A DNA stretch of 33,937 nucleotides. It comes from Actinomyces bouchesdurhonensis. GTDB taxonomy: Bacteria > Actinomycetota > Actinomycetes > Actinomycetales > Actinomycetaceae. Shown here one piece after another: positions 16,586 through 23,743 of the stretch. Below the pieces are notes generated by a model. That model made no database searches. It saw only the letters and a program-made list of their open reading frames with translations, and was not told the origin of the DNA. The stretch spans positions 663,597-697,533 of the forward strand of contig NZ_LT635868.1 of the NCBI RefSeq assembly GCF_900128465.1. The letters run 5' to 3'. A program made the position numbers and the translations under genes. Position 1 is the stretch's first letter; each line of letters opens with the position of its first letter.

Positions 16586-17581
16586 ATGAAGTTAGCCGAC
16601 CTGTCCGAGGCACAATTAGTCTCCTACTTCCGCGATTATTTTCCTGTCGGTGAGCGCACCCTTATCGGTATCGGTGACGACTGCGCGCAGATCGCGGCGC
16701 CCGAGGGGTCATTCATCGTGACGACGGATGTTATGGTGGAGGATCAGCACTTCCACCTGTCGTGGTCCACTGGTTACGAAGTTGGAGCGCGTGTCGCTGC
16801 TCAGAATCTGGCGGACATTGATGCGATGGGCGGCAGGCCGACGGGTCTCGTGGCCTCGGTCGTGGCTCCTCGGCAGATGGATGCGGACGTGTTCCTCGAC
16901 GTTGTTCGAGGCTTGGGGGATCGGGCGCGCCAGGTCGGCGCGGGCGTCGTGGGAGGGGATCTGAGCGCGGGGGAGAAGCTCACGATCTCCGTGACTGCCT
17001 TCGGGTACTGCCCGGGTCCGGTCGTGAGCCGCGACGGCGCTCTACCTGGTGATGTGATTGCCGTCAGCGGCACGCTTGGTTTCTCCTACGCGGGCCTGGA
17101 CTTGCTCGCGGGTGGGCATGTCGATCCTCGCGCCCGGGGCGTTGGCCAGTTGGGTGAGCTTGAACCCTTCGTGCGTACCTACCGTGCGCCCGATCCTCCT
17201 CTTGGATCCGGTGTTGCAGCTGCGAGCGCGGGGGCACGAGCCATGATGGATCTGTCGGATGGACCCGCTGCCGACGCCGCGCGCATTTCGAGGGCCTCGG
17301 GCGTCGTGATCGAATTCGACCGGCCCGCGATCGAGCGCGAGGCCTGGCGGTTGCAGGCGCCGGCTCTTATCTGCCGAGCCGATCCCGTGAAGTGGGTACT
17401 CCAGGGAGGAGAGGAACACGGCATGATTGCTGCTTTCCCGCCGGATGTACGACTACCGGAGGGATTTCGAGTGATTGGCCAAACCCGCGCATGCGAGTCG
17501 GGCGAGGAATCCTGTGCAATGTTCGATGGGGAGATCCTGCGCGGTGCGTGGGATCATTTCTCCTCCGATTCCGTAGACTAG
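16586..17581 (+). CDS. thiL: Thiamine-monophosphate kinase
   Basis: Phosphorylates thiamine monophosphate to the diphosphate cofactor. The 331 residues carry the ThiL/PurM-type fold motifs GIGDDCAQI (Mg-ATP binding), TTDVMVEDQHF, AAQNLADIDAMGGRPTG, GGDLSAGEKLTISVTAFG and MDLSDGPAADAARIS. I chose ATG 16586 because MKLADLSEAQLVSYFR matches the family N terminus and a -10 box sits right before it; a GTG at 16538 just after the methyltransferase stop would add 16 residues with no homology support. No other thiamine gene is in the window. Confidence 0.93.
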   Translation: MKLADLSEAQLVSYFRDYFPVGERTLIGIGDDCAQIAAPEGSFIVTTDVMVEDQHFHLSWSTGYEVGARVAAQNLADIDAMGGRPTGLVASVVAPRQMDADVFLDVVRGLGDRARQVGAGVVGGDLSAGEKLTISVTAFGYCPGPVVSRDGALPGDVIAVSGTLGFSYAGLDLLAGGHVDPRARGVGQLGELEPFVRTYRAPDPPLGSGVAAASAGARAMMDLSDGPAADAARISRASGVVIEFDRPAIEREAWRLQAPALICRADPVKWVLQGGEEHGMIAAFPPDVRLPEGFRVIGQTRACESGEESCAMFDGEILRGAWDHFSSDSVD

Positions 17582-17585
17582 TGTG

Positions 17586-17666
17586 ATGTGGACCGCTGAT
17601 GGTGTCTCCGGGTTGTCCGGGAGGCGTGGCGGTACAGCTACCAACGAATGGAGAACGTCACGATGA
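17586..17666 (+). CDS. Possible 26-aa leader peptide after thiL
   Basis: A short open frame, MWTADGVSGLSGRRGGTATN followed by EWRTSR, begins 6 bases after TAGACT (17574-17579), a possible -10 box overlapping the thiL stop. It ends in an ATGA overlap with the next small frame. The same leaderless geometry is seen before dnaE and thiL. There is no homology and no codon-use proof, so it may be chance. Confidence 0.25.
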   Translation: MWTADGVSGLSGRRGGTATNEWRTSR

Positions 17667-17854
17667 CCGCGTCGACTGAGGGGACCCAGGCCTCGTCCCG
17701 TCCGATGTCGCGCCTTGCGCGTAAGCTCGCTGAAACCTCTGAGGAAGTTCCGGCCACCGCCGGCTTGTCTCTCCCGTGTCTGCGCGGTGACGCTGCGGTG
17801 CCGCCGACCAAGGGGCTGCCGGTCGTCACCCATGAGGAGGGTGCACAGGGGTGA
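17663..17854 (+). CDS. Possible small protein, 63 aa
   Basis: Begins at ATG 17663 with GGAGAA (17650-17655) 7 bases upstream and overlaps the preceding tiny frame by ATGA. The sequence (MTASTEGTQASSRPMSRLAR at the N terminus, then KLAETSEEVPATAGLSLPCL) shows no signal peptide or membrane helix, one Cys and a Pro-containing tail. I do not recognise it. The ribosome site and overlap favour a gene; the short length is the main doubt. Confidence 0.4.
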   Translation: MTASTEGTQASSRPMSRLARKLAETSEEVPATAGLSLPCLRGDAAVPPTKGLPVVTHEEGAQG

Positions 17855-17990
17855 CACCACGATGTGGTGACCTAGCGATAGGGGGCGATCGTCGATCGCG
17901 TCTCCTTCTGGTCCGAGGCCACAGACACCCGGCTGTGGCTTAAGCGTTGACGCGGAGTGCTCGCCATCTCGATCACCGATCGGTCGATGG
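17855..17990. other. Cluster of four short hairpins in a gene-free stretch
   Basis: Between the small frame and the first paralog lie CACCAC-GAT-GTGGTG (17855-17869), GCGATC-GTC-GATCGC (17885-17899), GCCACAG...CTGTGGC (17918-17939) and CCATC...GATGG enclosing the 10-bp palindrome ACCGATCGGT (about 17964-17990). The third may act as a weak terminator. They may form a structured RNA. The rest of 17991-18050 shows nothing. Confidence 0.4.
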
Positions 17991-18050
17991 CTCTCAGTCT
18001 TTCTGCCCGACCATGGCAATATAACTTGTCATAGTCATAACTGATTAACG

Positions 18051-18078
18051 TTGACTGGTGCATATGGCTGTGTTACTA
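18051..18078 (+). promoter_or_regulatory. Promoter of membrane paralog 1
   Basis: TTGACT (18051-18056), 16-base spacer, TACTAG (18073-18078). The TTGACT -35 recurs before paralogs 2, 3, 4 and 6. The TTG of this -35 also opens the reading frame, which shows that the longest frame is not the real gene start. Confidence 0.55.
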
Positions 18079-18164
18079 GTTTCCCTGTTGTGGTAATCGC
18101 TTGTCGAGGAAGTCTCTGGTGGATTATCCGAGACATCACCGACGGACGCCGTGAGGAGCGAGCA

Positions 18165-19409
18165 ATGAATGCTGCAAGTGATGACTTGACCGGGAGCGCG
18201 ATCCGTCCGATAGCTATTGGCATGGATGGCGATCCCGTCCCCGATCCGCCGACGTTGTCATCGAGTGTGCCAGGCATGTCCGCCCCGCTGTCGGCTTGTA
18301 CATACAGCCCTGGACAGGGCCAGTTTCCGATGGGTGAGCCGATTGCGATGGCACCGGCGATGGCTGGGGGAGTTCAGCCCTTAGTCACTGCGGTCTCCCA
18401 GCGTCCGCGCAAGCGCGCCAACCCCATTTTTTTCGCTGCCCTGTTCCTCGTTGTACTCGCGGTGGTAGCAGTTGGCAGCTTCGTCCTTGCGAACTCAATG
18501 CGTACACCCGAAGCGCAGGTGCGCCGTTACCTGGACTACCTCGCACAAGGGAACGCCAGCGCTGCCACAGCGATGGTTGATCCAGGTGTGGCCAACGATG
18601 AACGCGTCTTTTTAACGGACGAGGTCATGGCCTCGGCAACCTCGCTGCTGCAGGTCGAAGATGTCGTTGACAGGGATGAGGGGCGCACATCGAAGAAACA
18701 CACCGTAAACGCCACAGTGACGGTCGGCGATGTCCATTTTACCTTCCCCTTTGAAGTCCAAGAAAGCAAACCGACACTGGGAATCATCAAGAACTGGACG
18801 ATCCAAAACGCCCTAGTCGTTCCCATCGCCGTCAGGATTAAGAATGTGTCGACGTTTAGCATCGGCGGCGTGACGGCGCCCGTCAGTGATGACAATTATT
18901 TCCCATACACGTCCCCGATCTACATGCTGTATCCAGGGGTCTACACGGTGAGTGCCGCCGACCCGGGGGATTATATCGAAGCCGACCCGGTCATCTTCAA
19001 GGCCGCGAGAGACGAGTACAAGTTCGGTGCCGACCCGCTTCGGTATGTGACGGTCGATACATCATACAGTGATTCGTTGCTTGCAGCTGCGGTCGACGCG
19101 ATGGTCGCGCAGACCACGTCGTGCGCCACGCCTCCGGAGAATCTCGATACGGTGTGTCCCTTCGGGCTGCAGCGAACAGATTTGACCATTCTTGAGGTTA
19201 AGCAGATGCCGTCCACGGCGAAACAGTGGGATGACGACCCATCCGAGTTCCACGATTACGCCTTCTTTAAGGTGCAACAGGGGGCCGGGACTCCGATCTA
19301 CACCCTGAAGTCAACTGTGTACGCGACGTTGAAGTTTGACGAAAACGGAAAGATGGTGGTCGATTCTGCTGGTAAGCCTCAGTTCTGGCTGAGGTACGAG
19401 GTAGAATAG
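18165..19409 (+). CDS. Membrane-anchored paralog 1 (TcaA/YvbJ-like architecture, function unknown)
   Basis: First of six related proteins in the window, 414 residues. ATG 18165 follows GAGGAG by 6 bases. Layout: polar, Pro-rich N-terminal tail (1-80), basic stop RPRKR, one membrane helix (about 88-109), then the family block RTPEAQVRRYLDYLAQGNAS and a VDPGVANDERVFLTDEVMAS segment. The outer domain has MLYPGVYTVSAADPGDY, the invariant pair Cys320-x10-Cys331, and ends DSAGKPQFWLRYEVE. By the positive-inside rule the C terminus is outside. It is the most divergent of the first four copies. The likeness to TcaA/YvbJ-type proteins (helix, NTF2-like and YPGxY modules) is an impression and needs a profile search. 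Confidence 0.88.
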   Translation: MNAASDDLTGSAIRPIAIGMDGDPVPDPPTLSSSVPGMSAPLSACTYSPGQGQFPMGEPIAMAPAMAGGVQPLVTAVSQRPRKRANPIFFAALFLVVLAVVAVGSFVLANSMRTPEAQVRRYLDYLAQGNASAATAMVDPGVANDERVFLTDEVMASATSLLQVEDVVDRDEGRTSKKHTVNATVTVGDVHFTFPFEVQESKPTLGIIKNWTIQNALVVPIAVRIKNVSTFSIGGVTAPVSDDNYFPYTSPIYMLYPGVYTVSAADPGDYIEADPVIFKAARDEYKFGADPLRYVTVDTSYSDSLLAAAVDAMVAQTTSCATPPENLDTVCPFGLQRTDLTILEVKQMPSTAKQWDDDPSEFHDYAFFKVQQGAGTPIYTLKSTVYATLKFDENGKMVVDSAGKPQFWLRYEVE

Positions 19410-19422
19410 GTTTGACGCTCTG

Positions 19423-19455
19423 ACACTCCCCGATCGTGTGACGGTCGGGGAATGT
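19423..19455 (+). terminator. Terminator after paralog 1
   Basis: CCCCGATCGT-GTG-ACGGTCGGGG (core 19428-19450), a 10-bp stem with one T-G wobble, extended by partial ACA/TGT pairing. It starts about 14 bases after the stop. The T tract is weak. Confidence 0.65.
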
Positions 19456-19460
19456 CTCGT

Positions 19461-20133
19461 ATCCGCTTTGTGACCCGGCTTTGACTCTTTCCCACTGGCG
19501 TGTGATCATAGGCACGTCTTTTTGACCGGTGGTCGGTATCGCCTCGTTTGTCGCCCGATGTCGACGCCGGAGTTTTTGTGCATCGTGAGGAGCGAGTCGT
19601 GAATACTGACAACAACGAAACCATCGGCGCCGATATACCTGTGCCATCCCCAACGACGGTTGGTCCTACTCCCGGCGCCGCCTCTGTCGTTACTTCTGGT
19701 GCCGGCCCTGTTCCGGGTCCTGGTGCCGCCCCTGTTCCGGGTCCTGGTGTGGCGCCCGCTGCGGGGGTGTCGTTTGCTCCCGTCTCGCCACGCGCTAAGA
19801 AGCGAGTGAAGCTGATTGGCGCCCTGGTGGGTGTTCTCGTGGTGCTGGTGATCGCTGGCGTGGTGGCGATCAAGGTTGTTAATAGTTCGCGCACGCCCGA
19901 GGCCGAGGTGCGCAGGTACCTGGATCTGCTGGCTTCTGGTCAGGCCAGTGCGGCGACGGCCATGGTGGATCCGGGTGTGAATAACGACCAGCGTACCTTC
20001 CTGACTGACGACGTGATGGCCTCGGCGAGTTCGCTGCTGGTCATCGAGGACGTGGTTGCCGACAAGAACGAGGGTTCCGACACGCGCACGGTGACCGCCA
20101 CCATGCAGGTCAACGGCGAACGCTTCACCCACG
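19461..20133 (+). repeat. Long near-identical direct repeat, copy A
   Basis: This block (promoter, leader, N-terminal tail, membrane helix and first outer domain of paralog 2) is repeated at 20852-21548 with a single 24-base insertion and, by eye, about three base changes. Identity stops abruptly at CGCTTCACCCACG. Confidence 0.93.
19481..19509 (+). promoter_or_regulatory. Promoter of membrane paralog 2
   Basis: TTGACT (19481-19486), 17-base spacer, GATCAT (19504-19509). It aligns with the promoter of paralog 4 (TTGACT-N17-GATACT), including an upstream TATCCGCT-type block and a downstream GGCACG. Confidence 0.55.
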
Positions 20134-20789
20134 ACTTCACCGTGACGATGGGGAAGTCGACGTTGGGCGTTCTGAATAACTGGACAGTGAAGGACTCTCT
20201 TGCCGCGCAAGTGAGCGTTGATGCTGAAGGGTACACTCAGTTCACCGTCGGTGGCACGAGCGCCGATGTGTCCTCGGCGGTCCGCAGTGGCAAGGACGAC
20301 GCCTACCTCTTCTACCCCGGCGTCTACACGTTCACGCCAGTCGCGCCGAACGAGTATGCAAACTCTAACCCGGAGACGGTGTCGGTCCTCGATGATGGTT
20401 TGGGTGACAACAGCGCCGTTGTGACGCTGAAGGCCACCTATAACGCAAAGTTGACAGCAGCAGCGATAGCGGCAGGACAGCAGAGTGTTGACTCCTGCAC
20501 GTCCATCCCAGGCAACCAGAACTCTTCATGCCCATTCGCGATCCAGAGTGATGCGGTCACCGAGGTGACGGGGTTCATGCCTAAAGCGCTGGCACCAGTG
20601 TCCGACGACCAGCCGACAGTATTCCGGGCGTCTGTCATCTTCACAGCGACATACTCCAACAAGTACTACATGGCAGGCACACGAGACGTGGAGGCCAATG
20701 TGGAGATTCGCGCGCAGCTGGATGACGACAAGGTGCTCAAACTGGACAAGGACGGCAATCCCGAGTTCACGGTGAGCTTTACCCGCTGA
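19599..20789 (+). CDS. Membrane-anchored paralog 2
   Basis: A 396-residue family member. GTG 19599 lies 6 bases after GAGGAG, the same spacing as its relatives; an ATG further up (19548) lacks a ribosome site. The N-terminal tail is rich in Pro, Gly, Ala and Val with a repeated PVPGPG(A/V)AP octamer (37-53), followed by RAKKR, one helix (about 72-92, LIGALVGVLVVLVIAGVVAI) and RTPEAEVRRYLDLLASGQAS. The distal part has LFYPGVYTFTPVAPNEY and the SC-TSIPGNQNSS-C pair. Residues up to about 178 are almost identical to paralog 3; the rest is closer to paralog 4 (shared SIPGNQNS, QSDAVT). Own promoter and terminator. Function unknown. Confidence 0.9.
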   Translation: MNTDNNETIGADIPVPSPTTVGPTPGAASVVTSGAGPVPGPGAAPVPGPGVAPAAGVSFAPVSPRAKKRVKLIGALVGVLVVLVIAGVVAIKVVNSSRTPEAEVRRYLDLLASGQASAATAMVDPGVNNDQRTFLTDDVMASASSLLVIEDVVADKNEGSDTRTVTATMQVNGERFTHDFTVTMGKSTLGVLNNWTVKDSLAAQVSVDAEGYTQFTVGGTSADVSSAVRSGKDDAYLFYPGVYTFTPVAPNEYANSNPETVSVLDDGLGDNSAVVTLKATYNAKLTAAAIAAGQQSVDSCTSIPGNQNSSCPFAIQSDAVTEVTGFMPKALAPVSDDQPTVFRASVIFTATYSNKYYMAGTRDVEANVEIRAQLDDDKVLKLDKDGNPEFTVSFTR

Positions 20790-20816
20790 GGCAGTGTCTG
20801 TGCGTTTCTAATCCGT

Positions 20817-20850
20817 GATGGTGCCCTCGGCCTAACACGGGGGCACCATC
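20817..20850 (+). terminator. Terminator after paralog 2
   Basis: GATGGTGCCC (20817-20826) pairs perfectly with GGGCACCATC (20841-20850) over a 14-base loop. It starts 27 bases after the stop and is followed by the conserved TATCCGCTTT block of the next promoter region. Confidence 0.7.
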
Positions 20851-20851
20851 T

Positions 20852-21548
20852 ATCCGCTTTGTGACCCGGCTTTGACTCTTTCCCACTGGCGTGTGATCAT
20901 AGGCACGTCTTTTTGACCGGTGGTCGGTATCGCCTCGTTTGTCGCCCGATGTTGACGCCGGAGTTTTTGTGCATCGTGAGGAGCGAGTCGTGAATACTGA
21001 CAACAACGAAACCATCGGCGCCGATATACCTGTGCCATCCCCAACGACGGTTGGTCCTACTCCCGGCGCCGCCTCTGTCGTTACTTCTGGTGCCGGCCCT
21101 GTTCCGGGTCCTGGTACCGCCCCTGTTCCGGGTCCTGGTACCGCCCCTGTTCCGGGTCCTGGTGTGGCGCCCGCTGCGGGGGTGTCGTTCGCTCCCGTCT
21201 CGCCACGCGCTAAGAAGCGAGTGAAGCTGATTGGCGCCCTGGTGGGTGTTCTCGTGGTGCTGGTGATCGCTGGCGTGGTGGCGATCAAGGTTGTTAATAG
21301 TTCGCGCACGCCCGAGGCCGAGGTGCGCAGGTACCTGGATCTGCTGGCTTCTGGTCAGGCCAGTGCGGCGACGGCCATGGTGGATCCGGGTGTGAATAAC
21401 GACCAGCGTACCTTCCTGACTGACGACGTGATGGCCTCGGCGAGTTCGCTGCTGGTCATCGAGGACGTGGTTGCCGACAAGAACGAGGGTTCCGACACGC
21501 GCACGGTGACCGCCACCATGCAGGTCAACGGCGAACGCTTCACCCACG
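20852..21548 (+). repeat. Long near-identical direct repeat, copy B
   Basis: Second copy of the block at 19461-20133, covering the promoter and first half of paralog 3. It carries one extra 24-base unit in the PVPGPG-coding stretch. After 21548 the two genes are clearly different. Confidence 0.93.
20872..20900 (+). promoter_or_regulatory. Promoter of membrane paralog 3
   Basis: TTGACT (20872-20877), 17-base spacer, GATCAT (20895-20900). Identical to the promoter of paralog 2 because it lies inside the duplicated block. Confidence 0.55.
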
Positions 21549-22213
21549 CGTTTCGGGTCACCTCCGGTCAAGCAACGATGGGAATCCTTGATAACTGGAA
21601 GATTCGGGACTCGCTGGCAGTGCCTGTGACCGTCGACGGCGACGGCATCGATCAATTTTCTGTCGGTGACACTAAGGCCTCTATCGACAAGGCAAGCTTC
21701 TACATGGAGGGGCGTTCCTTCCTCTTCTATCCGGGCGCATACAATTTCACGCCCGTCGCGCCCAACGAGTACGTTGACACGACTCCCGTCGCCGTCTCCG
21801 TGCTTGACGACGTTCGCACTGCGGGCGGCGATGGCAGGAGTGACGTGACCTTCAAAGCAACCTACAACGACAAGCTTGAAGCCGCCGCTCTCGAAGCGGC
21901 TCAGGCGCTCGTTGAATCGTGTGGGACCTATCCGGGCAACCAGGGTGACGACTGCTCGTCCCTGATTCAGGGAGAAAACGTCACCGCTATTTCCATCAAG
22001 GAAATGCCAACATCTCTCGAGTCCTACAGCTTCGATCCAACGTCATTTTCTGGGGGCGTGACGTACACGGTCACGACAGGGGAGGGAGCACTGTTCCCCG
22101 GAACTCGGGACGTCGGCCTGACGGTGAAGGTCGACGCGCGTTTCAATGACGACGGAGTGATGATGATGACCGCTGACGGTAAGCCGGACTTTAGAGTGTC
22201 CTTCGCCTTCTAG
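20990..22213 (+). CDS. Membrane-anchored paralog 3 (chimeric copy)
   Basis: A 407-residue member starting at GTG 20990, 6 bases after GAGGAG. The N-terminal half is a copy of paralog 2 with one extra PVPGPGTA octamer. The helix is about 80-100. From GERFTHAF on the sequence departs: VTSGQATMGILDNWKIRDSL, LFYPGAYNFTPVAPNEY, SC-GTYPGNQGDD-C, and the end TADGKPDFRVSFAF. So the membrane-proximal part is conserved and the distal part is replaced. This is best explained by duplication followed by recombination. Own promoter and a very strong terminator. Function unknown. Confidence 0.9.
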   Translation: MNTDNNETIGADIPVPSPTTVGPTPGAASVVTSGAGPVPGPGTAPVPGPGTAPVPGPGVAPAAGVSFAPVSPRAKKRVKLIGALVGVLVVLVIAGVVAIKVVNSSRTPEAEVRRYLDLLASGQASAATAMVDPGVNNDQRTFLTDDVMASASSLLVIEDVVADKNEGSDTRTVTATMQVNGERFTHAFRVTSGQATMGILDNWKIRDSLAVPVTVDGDGIDQFSVGDTKASIDKASFYMEGRSFLFYPGAYNFTPVAPNEYVDTTPVAVSVLDDVRTAGGDGRSDVTFKATYNDKLEAAALEAAQALVESCGTYPGNQGDDCSSLIQGENVTAISIKEMPTSLESYSFDPTSFSGGVTYTVTTGEGALFPGTRDVGLTVKVDARFNDDGVMMMTADGKPDFRVSFAF

Positions 22214-22236
22214 CGTCGTTAGCGAGCACCCTATAC

Positions 22237-22274
22237 ACGTGTTGCCCGTCCGCGTCTGCGGACGGGCAACACGT
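22237..22274 (+). terminator. Strong terminator after paralog 3
   Basis: A perfect 17-bp stem (22237-22253 with 22258-22274) and a GTCT loop, 23 bases after the stop codon. The T tract is missing, which is common in high-GC actinobacteria. Confidence 0.8.
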
Positions 22275-22294
22275 ATCCGCTCCGTGATCGTTCT

Positions 22295-22323
22295 TTGACT
22301 GACCGCGCGCACAGCGTGATACT
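22295..22323 (+). promoter_or_regulatory. Promoter of membrane paralog 4
   Basis: TTGACT (22295-22300), 17-base spacer, GATACT (22318-22323), the best of the family promoters. The upstream TATCCGCTCCGTGATC resembles the block before paralogs 2 and 3. Confidence 0.6.
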
Positions 22324-22408
22324 GGGCACGCCAAAGCGGCTGGATGACGGGCACGCGGAACGCGTCTCGCTCCCGGCTGCGGATTGTCAACGTTGTGAGG
22401 AGCACATG

Positions 22409-23542
22409 ATGGGCACTGAGAAGAATGAAGCGAACGCGGCACCGATACCCGCACCGCCCGCAACCCCAGAGGTTCCGGCTCCACCGACGTCCGCTGGGGC
22501 AGGCGTGTCGCCCACGCCTGCCCCTGGCCGGGGCAAGAAGCGAGCGATGGTGATCGGAACCCTCGTTGGTGTCCTCGTGGTGCTGGTGATCGCTGGCGTG
22601 GCGGCGATCAAGGTTGTCAATAGCTCTCGTACCCCCGAGGCCGAGGTGCGCAGGTACCTGGATCTGCTGGCTTCTGGAAAGGCCAGTGCGGCGACCGCCA
22701 TGGTTGATCCGGGCGTGCCGGACGACCAGCGTGTCTTCCTGACCGACGACGTCATGGCCTCGTCCCAATCACTGCTCGTTGTCGAAGAAGTGGTGGCCGA
22801 CAAGAATGAGGATCTCCAGACGCGTCAGGTTTCGGCCACCGTACAGGTCAACGGGGAACGCTTCACCCACGCCTTCACCGTCACCAAGGACAAGCCGACG
22901 ATGGGCGTCCTGAATAACTGGACGGTGAAGAACTCACTGGCTGCTCCGGTCAGCGTCGACGCACAGGGATACACCCAGTTCACCGTCGGTGGTGTGAGCG
23001 CCGATGCCCCTCGAGAGTTTGTCGCCGACAAGTCGGCCACCTACCTCTTCTACCCCGGCGTCTACACGTTCACGCCCGTCGCCCCGAGCGAATACGTGAA
23101 CGTTAACACCAAGACCGTTACCGTCCTCGATGGCGTCCACGGTAGGTTCGCCAACCATGCCGATGCCGCTGATGTTTCCCTAGAAGCGACCTACAGCGAT
23201 AAGCTGAAGGAGGCGGCGCTTGAATCCGCAAAGGAATTCCTGAACTCCTGTGCGTCCATCCCAGGCAACCAAAATTCTAACTGCCCATCCGCCCTCCAAA
23301 GCGACGCGGTCACCGCGATCTCCGTCAAGATAATGCCCACAACGATGGAGCCGATGGACATCGACCCGGGGGTCTTCCAAGGACCAGTCACTTTCGCGGT
23401 GACGTACTCCGACAAGTCCACCACACCGGGCACGCGCGACGTCGACACAACGGTGGTCGTCAACGTCCAATTCAGCAACGATGGGCTACTCAAGCTCACG
23501 TCGGATGGTAAGCCTGACTTCTGGGTTGGTGTATCCCGGTGA
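22409..23542 (+). CDS. Membrane-anchored paralog 4
   Basis: A 377-residue member, the shortest, because its Pro/Ala-rich tail is only about 45 residues. ATG 22409 is 6 bases after GAGGAG; ATG 22406 is too close, and a longer frame from 22295 begins inside the promoter. Basic RGKKR, helix about 47-67, then RTPEAEVRRYLDLLASGKAS, VDPGVPDDQRVFLTDDVMAS, LNNWTVKNSLAAPVSVDAQG, LFYPGVYTFTPVAPSEY, SC-ASIPGNQNSN-C and the end SDGKPDFWVGVSR. Its distal domain is the nearest relative of that in paralog 2. Function unknown. Confidence 0.9.
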   Translation: MGTEKNEANAAPIPAPPATPEVPAPPTSAGAGVSPTPAPGRGKKRAMVIGTLVGVLVVLVIAGVAAIKVVNSSRTPEAEVRRYLDLLASGKASAATAMVDPGVPDDQRVFLTDDVMASSQSLLVVEEVVADKNEDLQTRQVSATVQVNGERFTHAFTVTKDKPTMGVLNNWTVKNSLAAPVSVDAQGYTQFTVGGVSADAPREFVADKSATYLFYPGVYTFTPVAPSEYVNVNTKTVTVLDGVHGRFANHADAADVSLEATYSDKLKEAALESAKEFLNSCASIPGNQNSNCPSALQSDAVTAISVKIMPTTMEPMDIDPGVFQGPVTFAVTYSDKSTTPGTRDVDTTVVVNVQFSNDGLLKLTSDGKPDFWVGVSR

Positions 23543-23633
23543 AGCCATCGTCACCCTCCGACCCGTGACGGCGTCCGCGCTGGGTGTTCTCCTCGAACAG
23601 ATCCATGGCGTGAGAGCCGGTGTCACACGCAGG

Positions 23634-23662
23634 TTGAATCGAATTTTTGCATGTGAGAAAAT
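23634..23662 (+). promoter_or_regulatory. Promoter of membrane paralog 5
   Basis: TTGAAT (23634-23639), 17-base spacer, GAAAAT (23657-23662), within an AT-rich patch of the 201-base gap between paralogs 4 and 5. A weak CGTCAC/GTGACG stem (23549-23570) just after paralog 4 may end the previous transcript. Confidence 0.45.
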
Positions 23663-23743
23663 TAGCGGGTTTTGTAACCGACAGGCACACCACAGTGCCC
23701 GTTCGCGGGCGCGTGACGGAGACTATCACAGTGAGGAGCATCG

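Noticed and set aside
18051-18164. N-terminal extension of paralog 1 that would look like a signal sequence (SFPVVVIACRGSLWWII)
   Set aside because: It starts inside the TTGACT promoter box; GAGGAG and family spacing fix the start at 18165.
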